A stretch of DNA of 64,000 nucleotides from Actinomucor elegans (taxonomy: Eukaryota > Mucoromycota > Mucoromycetes > Mucorales > Mucoraceae), in the NCBI GenBank assembly GCA_026027325.1, contig JAMSLZ010000009.1, positions 620,001 to 684,000 of the forward strand, in the 5' to 3' direction. The notes beneath the pieces are model-generated. The model did no database searches and was not told the origin of the DNA. It saw only the letters and a program-made list of their open reading frames with translations. The position numbers and the translations under genes are program-made. Positions 40,601 to 51,970 of the stretch are shown here, piece after piece. Numbering within the stretch: position 1 is the stretch's first letter; each line of letters starts with the position of its first letter.

Positions 40601-42095
40601 ATCAGTTCCTCTACTGTCAAATTTTGATCCTCTTCTAATTCTCTTAAAGCTTCTTGATCATCCTCACTTTCTTCATCGCCATCTCTTTCAATGATATGAT
40701 CTCTGACATCTTCTTCTTCATCCATACTATTATACCACACATCATCCTCTTGCTGTTGTCGCTGCTGCTGCTGCTGTTGTTGTTGTTGTTGTTGTTGTTG
40801 TTGCTGATGGGACCTTAACTCCTCATGTCTTACATCCAACATGTTCTGCGAATGTTCCAAGATCATTTGTAGGTGCTTTCTACCTTCTACCGCCTGCTGT
40901 TCTTTCAGTACCTCCTTGTATCGAGCTTCACATACACGTTCAACAATCTTCCACTTCTTTTTGACTTGCATACATGTCCACTTTGCCAATCTCTGTAACC
41001 GTTTGGTTTCATCGCGATGTGCTCGTTCTTCTGAAGATCTCAAAGTTTCCCAATATCTATCTACGGCTTTTGCGCATTTACGTGCCATTGAACGTTTGTA
41101 TTTGGTGGTGGTGTACATGTGTTTAGAGCCTATGGCGATATCGCGCAACAAATGATCATGGACCAGTTGATGTTTCACTGGGTGATGGTGTGGACGACGG
41201 TTAGCGATTTGTTGGAGGTGAGTCGAAAACCCACCGCGTTCATGCAATGCGTGTAAACGTAATCGGATCGCGCGTTCTTTGGTAATCAAAGCATCGACGG
41301 CTTCAGGTGTCATGTCATCCGAACCTTCGTCCGAGAAGATAAAGGATTTCATGTAGTCTTTGAGGGTGGGGAATTGACGGTTTTGACGGCGCAGGCCTGT
41401 GCCTGTAGGGATGGTGGTGTAATGCTGCTGTAAGGCTGTGGCTGCTTTGGAACTGGTGTTGGGTATAGAGTGTTCAAATAGGGCACTGGAGATCAGATCA
41501 ATGATAATAGGGTCTTGCAGACGAGACATCAATGAAGTATCGTTCCTTATAGCGCTCCACAGGTCGTAATCTTCGAGATACTGTACAAAATATGTGTGTT
41601 AGTTGATTGCAACTTTAGGCAGATCTCTACCACAGGTTTTACCTTGTTATAACGAACATCGTTGATAAAGGTAGTAGGGTTATACTCGAGCATATTCTGA
41701 AACAATTCGAGATGGTATAATTCTTTAACTGAAGCGTCATGACGCGTCTTGATCTCTTGCATTTTGCGCTGTCTTTCCAGGATCCATTCGTTGCGTACTT
41801 GTTGAACGGGTGTCTTGGGCTTAGGCGTCAATTTGGCTTGAGCATTCTTGATCAAGGGTTTGGATACGATGGTGGTGGTTTTTTTGCGCTTAATGGTAGT
41901 GGAGCGAGAGCCAGGGACTTCGCTGGAGCATGTGCGCTTTCGACTACGCCGACCGCCTTCAATAATATTGTGGCGACTAAGATCGCCATCGGTATCAAAT
42001 AATGAAGTGGTCTTTTTATTTTTAAGCTTTTCTTCAATAAGTTTGGCTCGTTTGGTAAGTTCTTTTTTCGAAGACTCTTTCTTTGATTTAGGCAT
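37626..42095 (-). CDS. SWR1: SWR1 chromatin remodelling ATPase
   Basis: Catalytic subunit of the SWR1 complex, which swaps H2A for H2A.Z in nucleosomes. Exons (high to low) 42095-41643, 41580-38072 and 38013-37626 join in phase to 1449 aa. An HSA-like helical region (about residues 318-367, RSMARKCAKAVDRYWETL) precedes a poly-Q run and a long acidic stretch. The Snf2 ATPase follows: Walker A DEMGLGKT (about 663-670), DEAHHIKN (about 766-773), LLTGTPLQNN, and the split C-terminal helicase lobe with a long insertion (between about HPDLFEERP and FTQMTRVLDVL) ending [21 protein letters not shown] and QCQDRAHRIGQ. The insertion and LASGNFLSIINCLMQLRKV are characteristic of Swr1/SRCAP. The length is close to yeast Swr1. 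The ATG at 42095 follows a stop-rich region. Confidence 0.96.
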
Positions 42096-44426
42096 TATTA
42101 TTGTAGGTCGACACGATCTAGCATTGAAACAAGCAAAAAAAGAGAAAATTCTCTTTCATAAATACTTGCTTTCCCCGAAACTAAAAAAGAACCGGGAACG
42201 CGCACGCGCTTACTGTCAAGCTGAGTTTAAATATGAGTGTGCGTATATAGATCTCGAGAATAAATCAATATGCTAATAGGATATATTATGCGATAGATGC
42301 ACAATTTAACTCTTTATAGATTTTATTAAAGTGATTTATGTCAGTTTACTTTTTTTTTGTTATTAAGCCTTAATAAAGAAATACAATAAAGATGGAGCTT
42401 GCTAGTGTTTTCATTTGATTGGCTCCGGAAACTGAATTATTCAAGAAGAAAATTTTGGATTCACCTTTAATGCGATCTCTACTGTATACAAAAACCAGAA
42501 CAGATATCATGTCTGTTAGCAGAGTTTGCGTTTAATTTATTACTACACTGAATAAAGTTAAAATCACAACGTGCACCATACATATGTTTGGGTAACGTCT
42601 CTGATACATTGCTGCTTTCGGATGTTTTGGTTTTTATGCTACAAACGCCTGCTTTTGATACAAGGAAATGTATATATAAATATAAATTTATACTTGTAGA
42701 GTGCAAAATCCTACCTAACCAAAGATTACAAGCTCAAAATAAAGCATATGGCTATCAAAAATAATCCAAATTTGTAAACATTCTGCCTTAAAGGGTGGCA
42801 TACCCACCAGAAAATTGTTCATTGTCCACCCAAGATTTGATTAGTGGTCGGGAGTGGAATAAACAATTTAAGTAGTTTTAATTGGATATCGGGAAATAGC
42901 CACCAAAATTCTGCATTCTACCTTTATTTTGACATGGTATCCACTAGTCAAAAAAAAAAGAAAAGGGATTTAGGTACCAAGTAATATATTAAAGTACAAT
43001 CACAGCTTTACCAATCATTGGATGCTGTAAAGACGATATTGCTTTATGTACCAAATATATTAAGTTATTTTTATCCATTACGCTATTTTTTTTTTTTTTT
43101 TTTTTTTGGCTTTCATGCAATAACTTGGTAATTTTTTTTTTAAAAAAAAAAAGAGAATTATATGGAAAAATAATAATTTACATGTATTTAAAACGGAATT
43201 CCAATACTAAAAGTTGATTTTTTAAAGTAAAGTATGTATGCGACTGGAAGTAATATAAAGTTTTGAAAAATTCAGGCCCAAGGCATATCGTCCTTGTAAA
43301 CGAATCTTCAAAGTCAGTGCCCTTTAACATGGAAATTGATTGGCTGAGAATTAGTTTTATTCTATCAAGCATAAAAAATAAAATCGGCTCCGCAGTTACT
43401 ATTATTCTTTCATCATGAACGCCTTTGATACTCAGCAAAGAAAAAAAAAATCTGTCACATGATACATTAGCAAAGCATCGACAGTATTGAATGATGTAAT
43501 CATTGCATTGAATTTATTTTGATTGAAATTCACAAGCTGGAACATTTCATATTTCTCAACTCTTGATTGCATACGTATCACTTTTTTCGTTTATACTCTT
43601 TTGGTTCGAGATAACGTAAAACGGGGCTGAGAGCCTCGGAAACAGTTCGTTTGGAAAGTTTTTGTCAGTAGCACCCTTTGAAGACGATAGTAAAAATGAC
43701 TTGATTCGAGGTTGATGTAACGGACCAGACTTGCATATATTAACCGTTTTGGCCTGCGTTGGCCTGCGTTAATTATGGAAGGGGGTTCTTAGTCTTTGTT
43801 ATCTCATCCGAATTATGGGCCACCAGGTTCCTTTAATGGGAAACTGGATTGTGTCCTGTAATTCAACTCTTTATTCATGATTTTTAATTGATGTTGACAA
43901 AAGTTCGTGTATACTGTAGTCTGATTCAATTGAAAAGTGCCTCCAGTTTTTTTTTCTTTGGTATTATTGTAAGGATGAAGAGCAAGCTTTTTAGACATTT
44001 TCAAAAAAAAAAAAAATGAAAAGATTGGGTATGAATAAGGCAAGGTATATCAGCAAAGTACATGTCAAAGAAGGAAAGGATATGGGTAAGGCCATTGAAA
44101 AAGACTGGAGGTAGATCCATCCCCGTTTTATAATGTTCATTCTTCAGTGAGATGTTTCAAGCCGCTTTATATATATATTTTTTTCTTTTTTTTTTGGAAT
44201 CAAACGTACTATTACCTTCTCGTGGTTGATTCTGTTAATTGAATACATATGTATTCAAGAACCAAACAAAGTACATAAAATATAATAAAACACGTTTATT
44301 CTTTTAAGCACTGATTTAATACAATAAAATAATGATGAAGCAAGAATGATAATGGAAGCGGAGGGGAGAGACATGTAATGACAATAATAATAGTAATAAT
44401 AATAATAATGATAATAGTTGTGCTGA
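42096..44426. other. Intergenic region between SWR1 and the PHD gene
   Basis: Contains the SWR1 promoter side and the 3' flank of the PHD-finger gene. No gene is recognised. Small items: a T tract near 43087-43107, a tandem duplication of GGCCTGCGTT at about 43752-43771, and a GC-rich hairpin at 43623-43638. A run of TTATTATTA-type triplets at 44386-44410 is on the 3' side of the PHD gene. Confidence 0.55.
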
Positions 44427-45594
44427 TTATTCAAACGTGAAATCTTGTTCAAAGTTTGCAAAATGGAACCAGTCCATTGAAGGTGGAGAAGAAGGTGGTA
44501 AATCATCAATCAAAGACGAATTTGAAGGCCAATTGTCAGATGAAAAGAAAAGAGAAGGCAGCTCATCATCTTGTTGATTGCACCATTCATTATTGAAATC
44601 ATCGCTAGCTATGATGGTGCTTGGAGGTAATTGATCCAATGTCAAATCATCAGAGAATAAGCTTGTAAAATTATAATTTTCTTCTTCATCATCCTCATCG
44701 TCTGCAACAGCTGGTGGTACAGCAGCTATTGTTTCAGACTTTTTAGGCGGCAAACAGCGTGGACAGCAGTAACTTTCCTCTCTTGTAACACTGCCGGCAC
44801 ATTTGAGATGAAGCCAGGTATGACATTGAACGCATTCAATCATGGTTTCTGTATCGTCTTGATCAAGAAGACAGATACAGTTGATAATAGCTTCTCGTAT
44901 CCTCTTTGGATGACGATGAGCACATTTATCTTGATGATAAGAGTAACCATTCTTTGATTTGTAGACCTTGTTACAAGGTTGGCATTTGTATTGTTGAAGT
45001 GATTTTTTGATAGGCGATGTGTTCTCATCATCGTCACTGTCTTCTAGGAAGAGTTTTCGGGATCGTTTGAGGTTAGGTAGTGGTGGTTTAGTAGGTGAAG
45101 CATGGGGTGAAGAAAGTGGCTCATGAGGATCAATACGACGGCTCAAAAGTTTAAGCTCCTCAGAGGACATACGCGCGGGCTGCGTCAAGACTGTATTGGC
45201 TGGTAAATGATGAATAGCAGCGATGGTTTTACCTCCTATCTTGGACCGTTGTTGGGTAGGTTCTGCCTTGATTTTGGTGGTCGTAAAAGTCTGCGGAATC
45301 ACTGTATATGTTTTTTGTTGTTGATGATGACGGTCAAGTCGAACATGGCAAGTCGAATTCTCTTTCTCGGGGTGATGAATAAAGGAATTGAACTTTTTGG
45401 CTTTCCTGGTCTTGAGGTCAATCTGACCATTAGCATTACCAAATGGTAACAAGATTTTAGCTTCCCTAAAATGCACCATTAGTAACAAAGACTGGCAATT
45501 TCGATATATATATATATATATTTCGAAGCTATTACTTTAAAGGAACCAAGGGTGAAGCTTTGTTCAAACCTTTCCCAAGAGTTTTCGTCTTCAT
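44427..45594 (-). CDS. PHD-finger nuclear protein with C2HC zinc finger
   Basis: Predicted chromatin reader. Exons (high to low) 45594-45536 and 45465-44427 join with phase 2 to 365 aa; the exon-1 start MKTKTLGKGLNKASPLVPLK was found by splicing across a TA-rich intron and gives a better N-terminus than an internal ATG. A C2HC-type finger (YKCQPCNKVYKSKNGYSYHQ, Cys at about 181 and 184) lies directly before a PHD finger (about residues 216-257: CICLLDQDDTETMIECVQC, WLHLKCAG, YCCPRC) with the full Cys4-His-Cys3 pattern. The N-terminal half has a short basic region and an SDDDENTSP acidic site; the C-terminal 100 residues are acidic and Ser/Pro-rich, like an activation domain. Histone mark preference cannot be deduced. 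Confidence 0.87.
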
Positions 45595-46879
45595 ACTGCT
45601 TTTTTACCGTGATAAAGAAGAGCAAGCGATGGACACTGGGAATTTGAGTCAGGACGCCTTTTGATTTTTTTTTTTGACTGCTAATTGCAATTGCCCTAAT
45701 GATTATCTTGGTTATCTAGACGCCTGAACTTGAAATACGAATGCGTAGCAGCCAATATTATTGGTTCTATTGACAAGCAATGACGGAACTTATTTATTAA
45801 AGAAAGCAGCTTTTTTATGAATGGTACACTTGCTGTTTCGTTAGTACATTCTTTTCAAATATAGGAGTGGATTGACTATGGACGTATCTGTAGAATTGAA
45901 TCATACTATCCTATAAAAAAAGAGAGAAAGGAAGAAATAGAGAGAGAGCGAGAAAAAGGGAGATGAATTGACCTTTCATTTAGAATGATTGTCGCTTAAT
46001 TCGTCTACAACAAGATATCATTACTGACAAACCGAATTTTTGCTCTGTCATACTCTAAATAATCAACAATAGGGCGGTGATTCAACTGTTTCTGAATCGC
46101 ATGTGGTGGATGCCGAACCGGATTTACCAAGCTATGAAACCGTCTGTTTAAACAAAAGGTCTCAGAGGCGATCGATACGTGTAACAAGGCCCAGGTATAG
46201 AGTGGCGTCTTTTGATTGATCACCATGCTATTATATGTAAATATACACTATTCCGTTCAATGAATTAGAAACAGCTATATTGATAAATCACTATCATACT
46301 AGTCTATACGTTGTATTTATTAGCGTAACAAAAGGCTTTCTTATCCAACTGTTACAATAGATTCATTTTTTTTTTAATACGGTTGCACTATAGATCAACT
46401 GTTTTCATGCAGAAACAACGATGGTAACACCAAGTCATTCATCAAAATATACTATCCTATCTACAGATAATAAATTTGATGTTGGAGATAAGTGATAGAA
46501 ATTATTGATTTATCCACATTAAGACCTCTATTGTGCAGTAATACGCACTTTAAAAGCTCCAATGACGCTGTTACCATATTTATTATGCATTCAGATTGCA
46601 GAAGGCGCGTCAAATGATGTGCTTGTCTGTACGACATTCTAATTATTAGTACGACATACACTTCCAACCCCATGGATTATTTCCTATAAATGTAATCATT
46701 GAAAACAAGAAAAAAAAACTACGATTATTTATTACTACTTGAAAAAAAAAATATACAAAAAAGAAAGTGCTTAAAACACGGGTAAAAAAAAAGAGAATAG
46801 AAGAACATAAGATCATAAATATAAAGCATATACAAAGTGTGTCGTGTGGTTTTTTGTTTTGGTTGTACATATAAGAGGC
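45595..46879. other. Intergenic region with one weak small ORF
   Basis: Between the PHD gene 5' end and the CSL gene 3' end. A 73-codon frame at 46005-46226 (minus, MVINQKTPLYTWALLHVS...) is the only notable frame; it has no recognisable domain but a fairly complex composition, so a short real gene is possible at low confidence. An AG-rich stretch lies at about 45919-45965 and A-rich tracts at 46708-46790. Confidence 0.45.
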
Positions 46880-49724
46880 TTAAAAAGTATAAAACATATC
46901 TGTGTTATAAACAATACCGTCACCACGTACAAATAATAGAGGAATCTTGCGTTGATTCTCTTGTACCAAGAAGGATGCAGTACTTTCCGCCAAGTCTTTT
47001 AAATCAGGTACAACACATGAAATTGCTTCTCGTGACTTGTAATCGGTTCTTGGTGACTTGACATCACCAAACCACACACAGATATCGCGAGTAAAGTTTT
47101 CACCCGTTAGATGTAATGGTTGCTGAGACAGTTGATGAGGTTGCATGGTCAATATTGGGAATGGTGTGATGGGATTAGCAGAGACTGTACTGGAAGAAAA
47201 AGGTGAATTCAAATCGACAATAGCAGGAGGTGTCCAGAATTTGTAAGTAGCGCAATCCGTACCGACAATCGTCCATACGGATGCATCGGATACATCTTCT
47301 GTCCAGCAGGCACCATTAATTTGATCTGAAGTAATACTACTACGACGATCACTACCACGACGACCGGCGCCGACAGTATTATCATAAGCATCATTAAGAG
47401 AATTCACGCGTCGTCGATGGATCGAGCTGTTTTTCATCACTGGTATCGACATGGGTTTACCAGTAACATCACAAGAAACACGCCTTTTGCGGGTCATCTT
47501 GCCGCCACCATTACTACCACTATTGAATTGTTGCAAATCTATATCGTAACCATCAAATGGAGTGCCTGCAGACCAAGAAGAAGACAACATGGAATCCACT
47601 GGACGTTGGACCACAAATTTACGTTCAGTAGTAGTCTTGTGCATACCCACTACATTATCAAGGCACGCAAGGTAGGTCACTTGTTGACTTGTTTGTGGTA
47701 ATGTCCATTCTGTTTGAGGTAGAGTAGGCTGATAATGCGACTTGTTCTGGTGAGCAATCGACGGATCTTGAACAATCTGGAATGCAATCTTGTGCAGTTG
47801 AGAGACGGGATCACCCAATGCTTCGTCGCCACATTCACCGCCCGTTGCGCCCGAGAGATCATCTAATCGATTGCCACCCATAATCATACTGCCTTTATCT
47901 ACTTTACGGATCACCATCACAGGACTGACGAGGCCTGTGGTGACACATTGGAGAACAATGGCTTGGTTATAATGAAGTGCAATAGGTGCTTGACCTGTAC
48001 TGGTTTGTAGAGCAATAGCAGGTGGAGCAGGGAAATGAGGGTTTTCTGGATGATGAGGTAAAATAGGCTGCTGTTGATCTGGAGCACGCGTGGTATCGAC
48101 AATCCAAATAACAAATGGATCCCAAGAGCCAGTTCTTGCTACAAAACAAGTACCAGCGTCTCCACCGCTGGAAACACCCAAGTATTTTGTTGATACTGTT
48201 TGAGATCGAATACGATTGAACAATGATATCGTCGTTCCATGATGAATGCATACTATTGAAAAAAAAGAAAATTGTTACACATCTTTGGGAGGGCGTCAAA
48301 ACAAATAACAACTTACGTTCCATGTTCTTCACACTTTGTCTCTTTTTAGAAGGTTTACTAATGACCTTGATACTCTTGGAAGCAAAAGCACCAAGGTGGA
48401 TACCATTACCAAGGTTGATTTTGACAATGACTTCCACCCGCTTTCGCTTTTCATCTGCGTCATTGATATGCAAATGTTTTGAAACACAATGTCCAATCAT
48501 CTTTTCGTCTTTTGAGTCGTCCGTCTGCCACTCAATGACACCATTTTGTGAGGTTTTTTCTCCAGTAATATGTACATTGATATTGGGAGGCAGTGGTTTG
48601 GTAGATAAACACGTAGTTGCGTTGGTTGTGTTCCAAGAAGCTCCAGAAAGCAAAGTAGAAGGTGGTGGACACAAGAACCTAAGTAGTGTTAATAAAGTCA
48701 TTCTTTTTTATACAAAATAAAATAAAATAAATGGTTACCTTTTTTCTGTGCCATAACTCTTTTGTGCTACCTTACTAGTTAAAATCATGACCTTGCGCTC
48801 ATCTTCCATGTTGGCAAGATACTTTTGGATCAACGGTTTCATAATAGATGCGTTGTTTGTACCTTGAAGAATGCGCGTAGCTACACAACTGTTGCGTTGA
48901 TTTGTATGATGATCCATGTCTTCATCATCTTCTTCTGGAATAGAGGGATGCTGTTGTTGATATAAAGAAGCCATCGTAGAGGGAGGCGAAGGTGTAGAGG
49001 TGATATTTTGCATAGAAGAAGGTGAAGGTGAAGTGTTTGAGGTAGTAGAAGAAGCACAGGAAGACTTTCTTTTGTTTAAAATAGTGGTGCTTGTGGAAGG
49101 AGGTTGAGTCAAGAGCCAGTTTGTTAGATTATTCACTTCATCGCCTGTGTTGATACAAGAGGGTGTAATAGTAGAATCTGGCTGTTGCTGATGATACATA
49201 AAGATATCATCCGTGAAATGCTGATGATTATCTACAAACATCATGTCATCTTCTTGCTTTAATGCATCCAAGAAACTGGGTGAAAAAAAAGCCGGCGTAG
49301 TAGGTGAGGCAGTAGAAATAGAAGCGCGATGCATATCAATAGGTTGACTCGGTGTATCTAGACGAAGAGACAGTGCACGACGATGAAGTTCTTGGGGTTG
49401 TTGAGTAGAACTTGAGCTGGATGAAGACCAAGAAGAAGGCAAAGATGCACCTAATAACTGTTCGATCTCATTGTATTGTGGCTTGATATCAAATGAATGG
49501 AAATGCATTTCTCCAACTGCCAACGAGTGTCTTCTATCCATTTGCTGCTGCTGTTGCTGCTGCTGTTGCTGTTGCTGGTGTTGTTGTTGGTAATAATCTT
49601 CTGCTGGTGCTGGTGCTGGTACTGGTGGTGGCGGTGAGCTTGGTGATGAATAGACAAAATCTGACCAACCAGGTTCTTGTTTAATATAGTCTTGTTTTCT
49701 TTTACGATGATTATCCATAGTCAT
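46880..49724 (-). CDS. CSL (CBF1/RBP-J/Su(H)/LAG-1) family transcription factor
   Basis: Fungal member of the Notch-effector CSL family; yeast-type CSL proteins regulate adhesion, cell cycle and lipid genes. Exons (high to low) 49724-48739, 48678-48317 and 48252-46880 join in phase to 906 aa. The N-terminal 290 residues are Pro/Gln/Ser-rich with a long CAG-coded poly-Q. The Rel-homology N-terminal domain contains KSYGTEKRFLCPPPSTL and GIHLGAFASKSIKVISKPSKKR. The beta-trefoil follows: LCIHHGTTISLFNRIRSQTV and FVARTGSWDPFVIWIV. The C-terminal immunoglobulin-like fold starts near LTGENFTRDICVWFGDV. Insertions between domains are typical of fungal CSL proteins. It is one of the longest genes here and its DNA contact residues look intact. 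Confidence 0.94.
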
Positions 49725-50278
49725 ATTGAATGTAAAAAGAAGAAGAAAAGGGGATCTACGCTTCGAACTAACGGAAAAAACGCCTTTTTTATAGAACTAA
49801 CCCCACATTTCTTTTTTTTTTTACACTTGACCCAATCAAATATATCTGTTTTGTACCATCTGAAACACCAATTGTAATGTATCATCCAACGCGGGGCGGC
49901 AAATAACAAGACAGTACACATGACTAAACTCGTTTTTTTTTAAAGTGTTTCCCGCTTTTTTTCAATGTAGGTCAAGGGATAGAGTAGTTTAGCACACATG
50001 AGGAGGCACAGCACCAAAAAAAAAATATGCTTGTCGTTTTCATTATTCAAAAGTTACATCATAAACTTATCCAATCATATATCCAACTTGGTTTCTTGTC
50101 ATGAAAAAGAACCACTAAACTATTTGCACGCGTAACCTTATATAGCCTTCTTGTAATTGGATTCTTTTTCTGCATAAAAGCCTATATTTAAAGAGCAGTA
50201 GCAAACTGGGCGTCTGATTAGTAAAACCTTAGTTTTTAAAGTCAGAAAGGACCCGGTTTTTTTCTTACAAACCCCCTC
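49725..50278. other. Divergent promoter region, CSL and KICS2-like genes
   Basis: 554 bp separate the two start codons. It contains T-rich and A-rich tracts and a CCAAT-like ACCAATTG at 49867, but no firm motif assignment is possible. Confidence 0.45.
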
Positions 50279-51970
50279 ATGGAAGAACAATGTCAGCACA
50301 TACTAAAGGCTTTGGGCTCATTTGATTATGTAGCTGCAACAAAACTCATTGCCAAGATAACTAAAGTAAATATGATGCTTGTTACCTCCTAGTTTACACG
50401 AGATTAATCAGCTTGATGTTCAAGGTTTACCAGCCCATCGGTAATATATTTACAAGACTGTGTAGCTGCGAGGGTTCATTTACTCAGTTACAGTTCTTGC
50501 GTTCAAGGTGGTTTGTCATGAGAAAGGACACGGTAAGCGCCCTATATTTATCGAACAAGAAAAAAAAACCGCGTACTAAACATTGAGATAGTCGGTCGAG
50601 GTCGTATATTCCAACTTGACCAGTGAACTTCCAAAAGAAATACTCAACGTTGTAGCATCCACCTCACTTAGTAGCCAAGACAAAAGTAGTCTGATGGCTA
50701 TTATGGATGCCTTGACCCATCTTTGCAACATTCGACGTGATATGATCAATCTCTATCAAGCCATCTTGGCACAATCAGTCAAGGGCGAGTTTGATTTGAT
50801 TCTAGAAGAAATGGAAGCCTTACAGCAAAGAGCTTTGGCATTGGATTTACAGAAGGATCTGTGTGTGTTGGGCCTAGGGGTTGAAAAAGAAATCAGCATC
50901 TTGACGTGTTTGTTGAGGGCAAGGACGGCTATCACGCGATACGCGTTTCAGGATACTTGTATAGCCCTGTATCAAACAAGACAGGATTTATTGGATTGGA
51001 AGAGAATATGCCAAGAACAAGATTATCCCGAGGTAAGAATGATACAAAAGCGACAAGTCTTTGTAAATTGATCAAGAATTCTGTAGAAATCTTCTTCTAG
51101 ACCTGATGAATCCAAAGAAACTTCAACTTGGAGGTTTCCTTTGTTTGGTCAATCAGAGGCAAGTGCAAAAAAAAAAGAAGGGAAGATATACAGGCTTTTA
51201 ATTCATGTCAATATAGTCCAAGATACATCATAAACAAGGCGATGTTTGGCCAAATACGATTAGATGGCATGGTAAAGCACTTGGAAACCTGACCGCCAAA
51301 ATGACCTTGTTCTTCAATACCATCTTGCTAGAAAAAGAAAGCATTGTTAGTGAAGAAGATCCAGAGAAATCGTTATGGAAAGGTCTAAGAATAGACTATT
51401 ACGATCAGTAAGGGATTTGTTTGAACATATTTCCTGTTACTGACATGTGTACATATTAGAATATGTACGTTCAAGAAAAAGTCAGGTGCTTATAGCGTAA
51501 GCATCGTCTATGAAGTGAAAGACGATACACCTTTCTATCCACAAGGCTATGTCTGTCTCAACACCGCCTACGAAGCGCCGCAAGGCATCCACTCTTTCCC
51601 TTTCATTTACTGCCATCCCAAGGTAAGCACAGCCTTTTCTTTTTTCTTTTTTTTTACAATCAACTGAATAAAAAAAAATCTATTTTTTGCTTAGGAACCT
51701 CCAAACAAACATTTACCCAGCATTATATCCATTATCCAAGGAAGCAAACATAAACTTAATGATCCAAGGGCAGCGCCTGTGCATTTTCTTGATAATACTG
51801 TAGGCAATACTTACTACCTCATGCGTCTTGATAGACATGCCGTCATGGTTGTCATCTATTCTGAAAAGCATGCACATAGAGACCCTACTACTGTGGAATT
51901 TCTGACACATATAGTCACTTCCTTGAGAGGTAGCGCCGTGATTGAAGAGTTGCTCAAAGTAGATTATTAA
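50279..51970 (+). CDS. KICS2: KICS2 (C12orf66) homologue, KICSTOR subunit, with apparent one-base frameshift
   Basis: In animals KICS2 joins KPTN, ITFG2 and SZT2 in KICSTOR, which holds GATOR1 at the lysosome to restrain TORC1 when amino acids are scarce. Exons 50279-50532, 51087-51158, 51217-51407, 51460-51622, 51695-51970 plus 50592-51032 after the first; full-length is about 465 aa, near the human 445. Family-like stretches are LKALGSFDYVAATKL, a KVYQPIGNIF segment, MRKDTSVEVVYSNLTSELPK, HGKALGNLTAKMTLFFNTIL, GAYSVSIVYEVKDD, EAPQGIHSFPF and HFLDNTVGNTYYLMRLDRHA. The exon 51087-51158 ends in GAG|GCAAGT, a GC-AG intron. In exon 1 the frame must slip by one base at the A3 run 50363-50365 (AACTAAAG); as written it stops at 50391-50393. 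This may be a sequencing error, mutation or recoding. Family assignment is strong. Confidence 0.8.

Noticed and set aside
42780..42920. Pair of GGGTGGC/GCCACC stretches as terminal inverted repeats
   Set aside because: Matching is limited to about six bases and no target duplication exists.
43622..43638. GGGGCTGAGAGCCTC hairpin, recalling a TPP riboswitch
   Set aside because: It has the CTGAGA string but no P2/P4 partner sequence (ACCC...GAACCTGATC...) around it, so it is just a GC-rich hairpin.
49493..49684. Plus-strand ORF with Ala/Val repeats
   Set aside because: Antisense shadow of the CSL poly-Q and Pro-rich N-terminus.
50366..50392. A 27-nt intron to explain the KICS2 frame break
   Set aside because: Shorter than any other intron here (40 nt or more) and the phase does not match the downstream codons; a one-base shift explains the data better.
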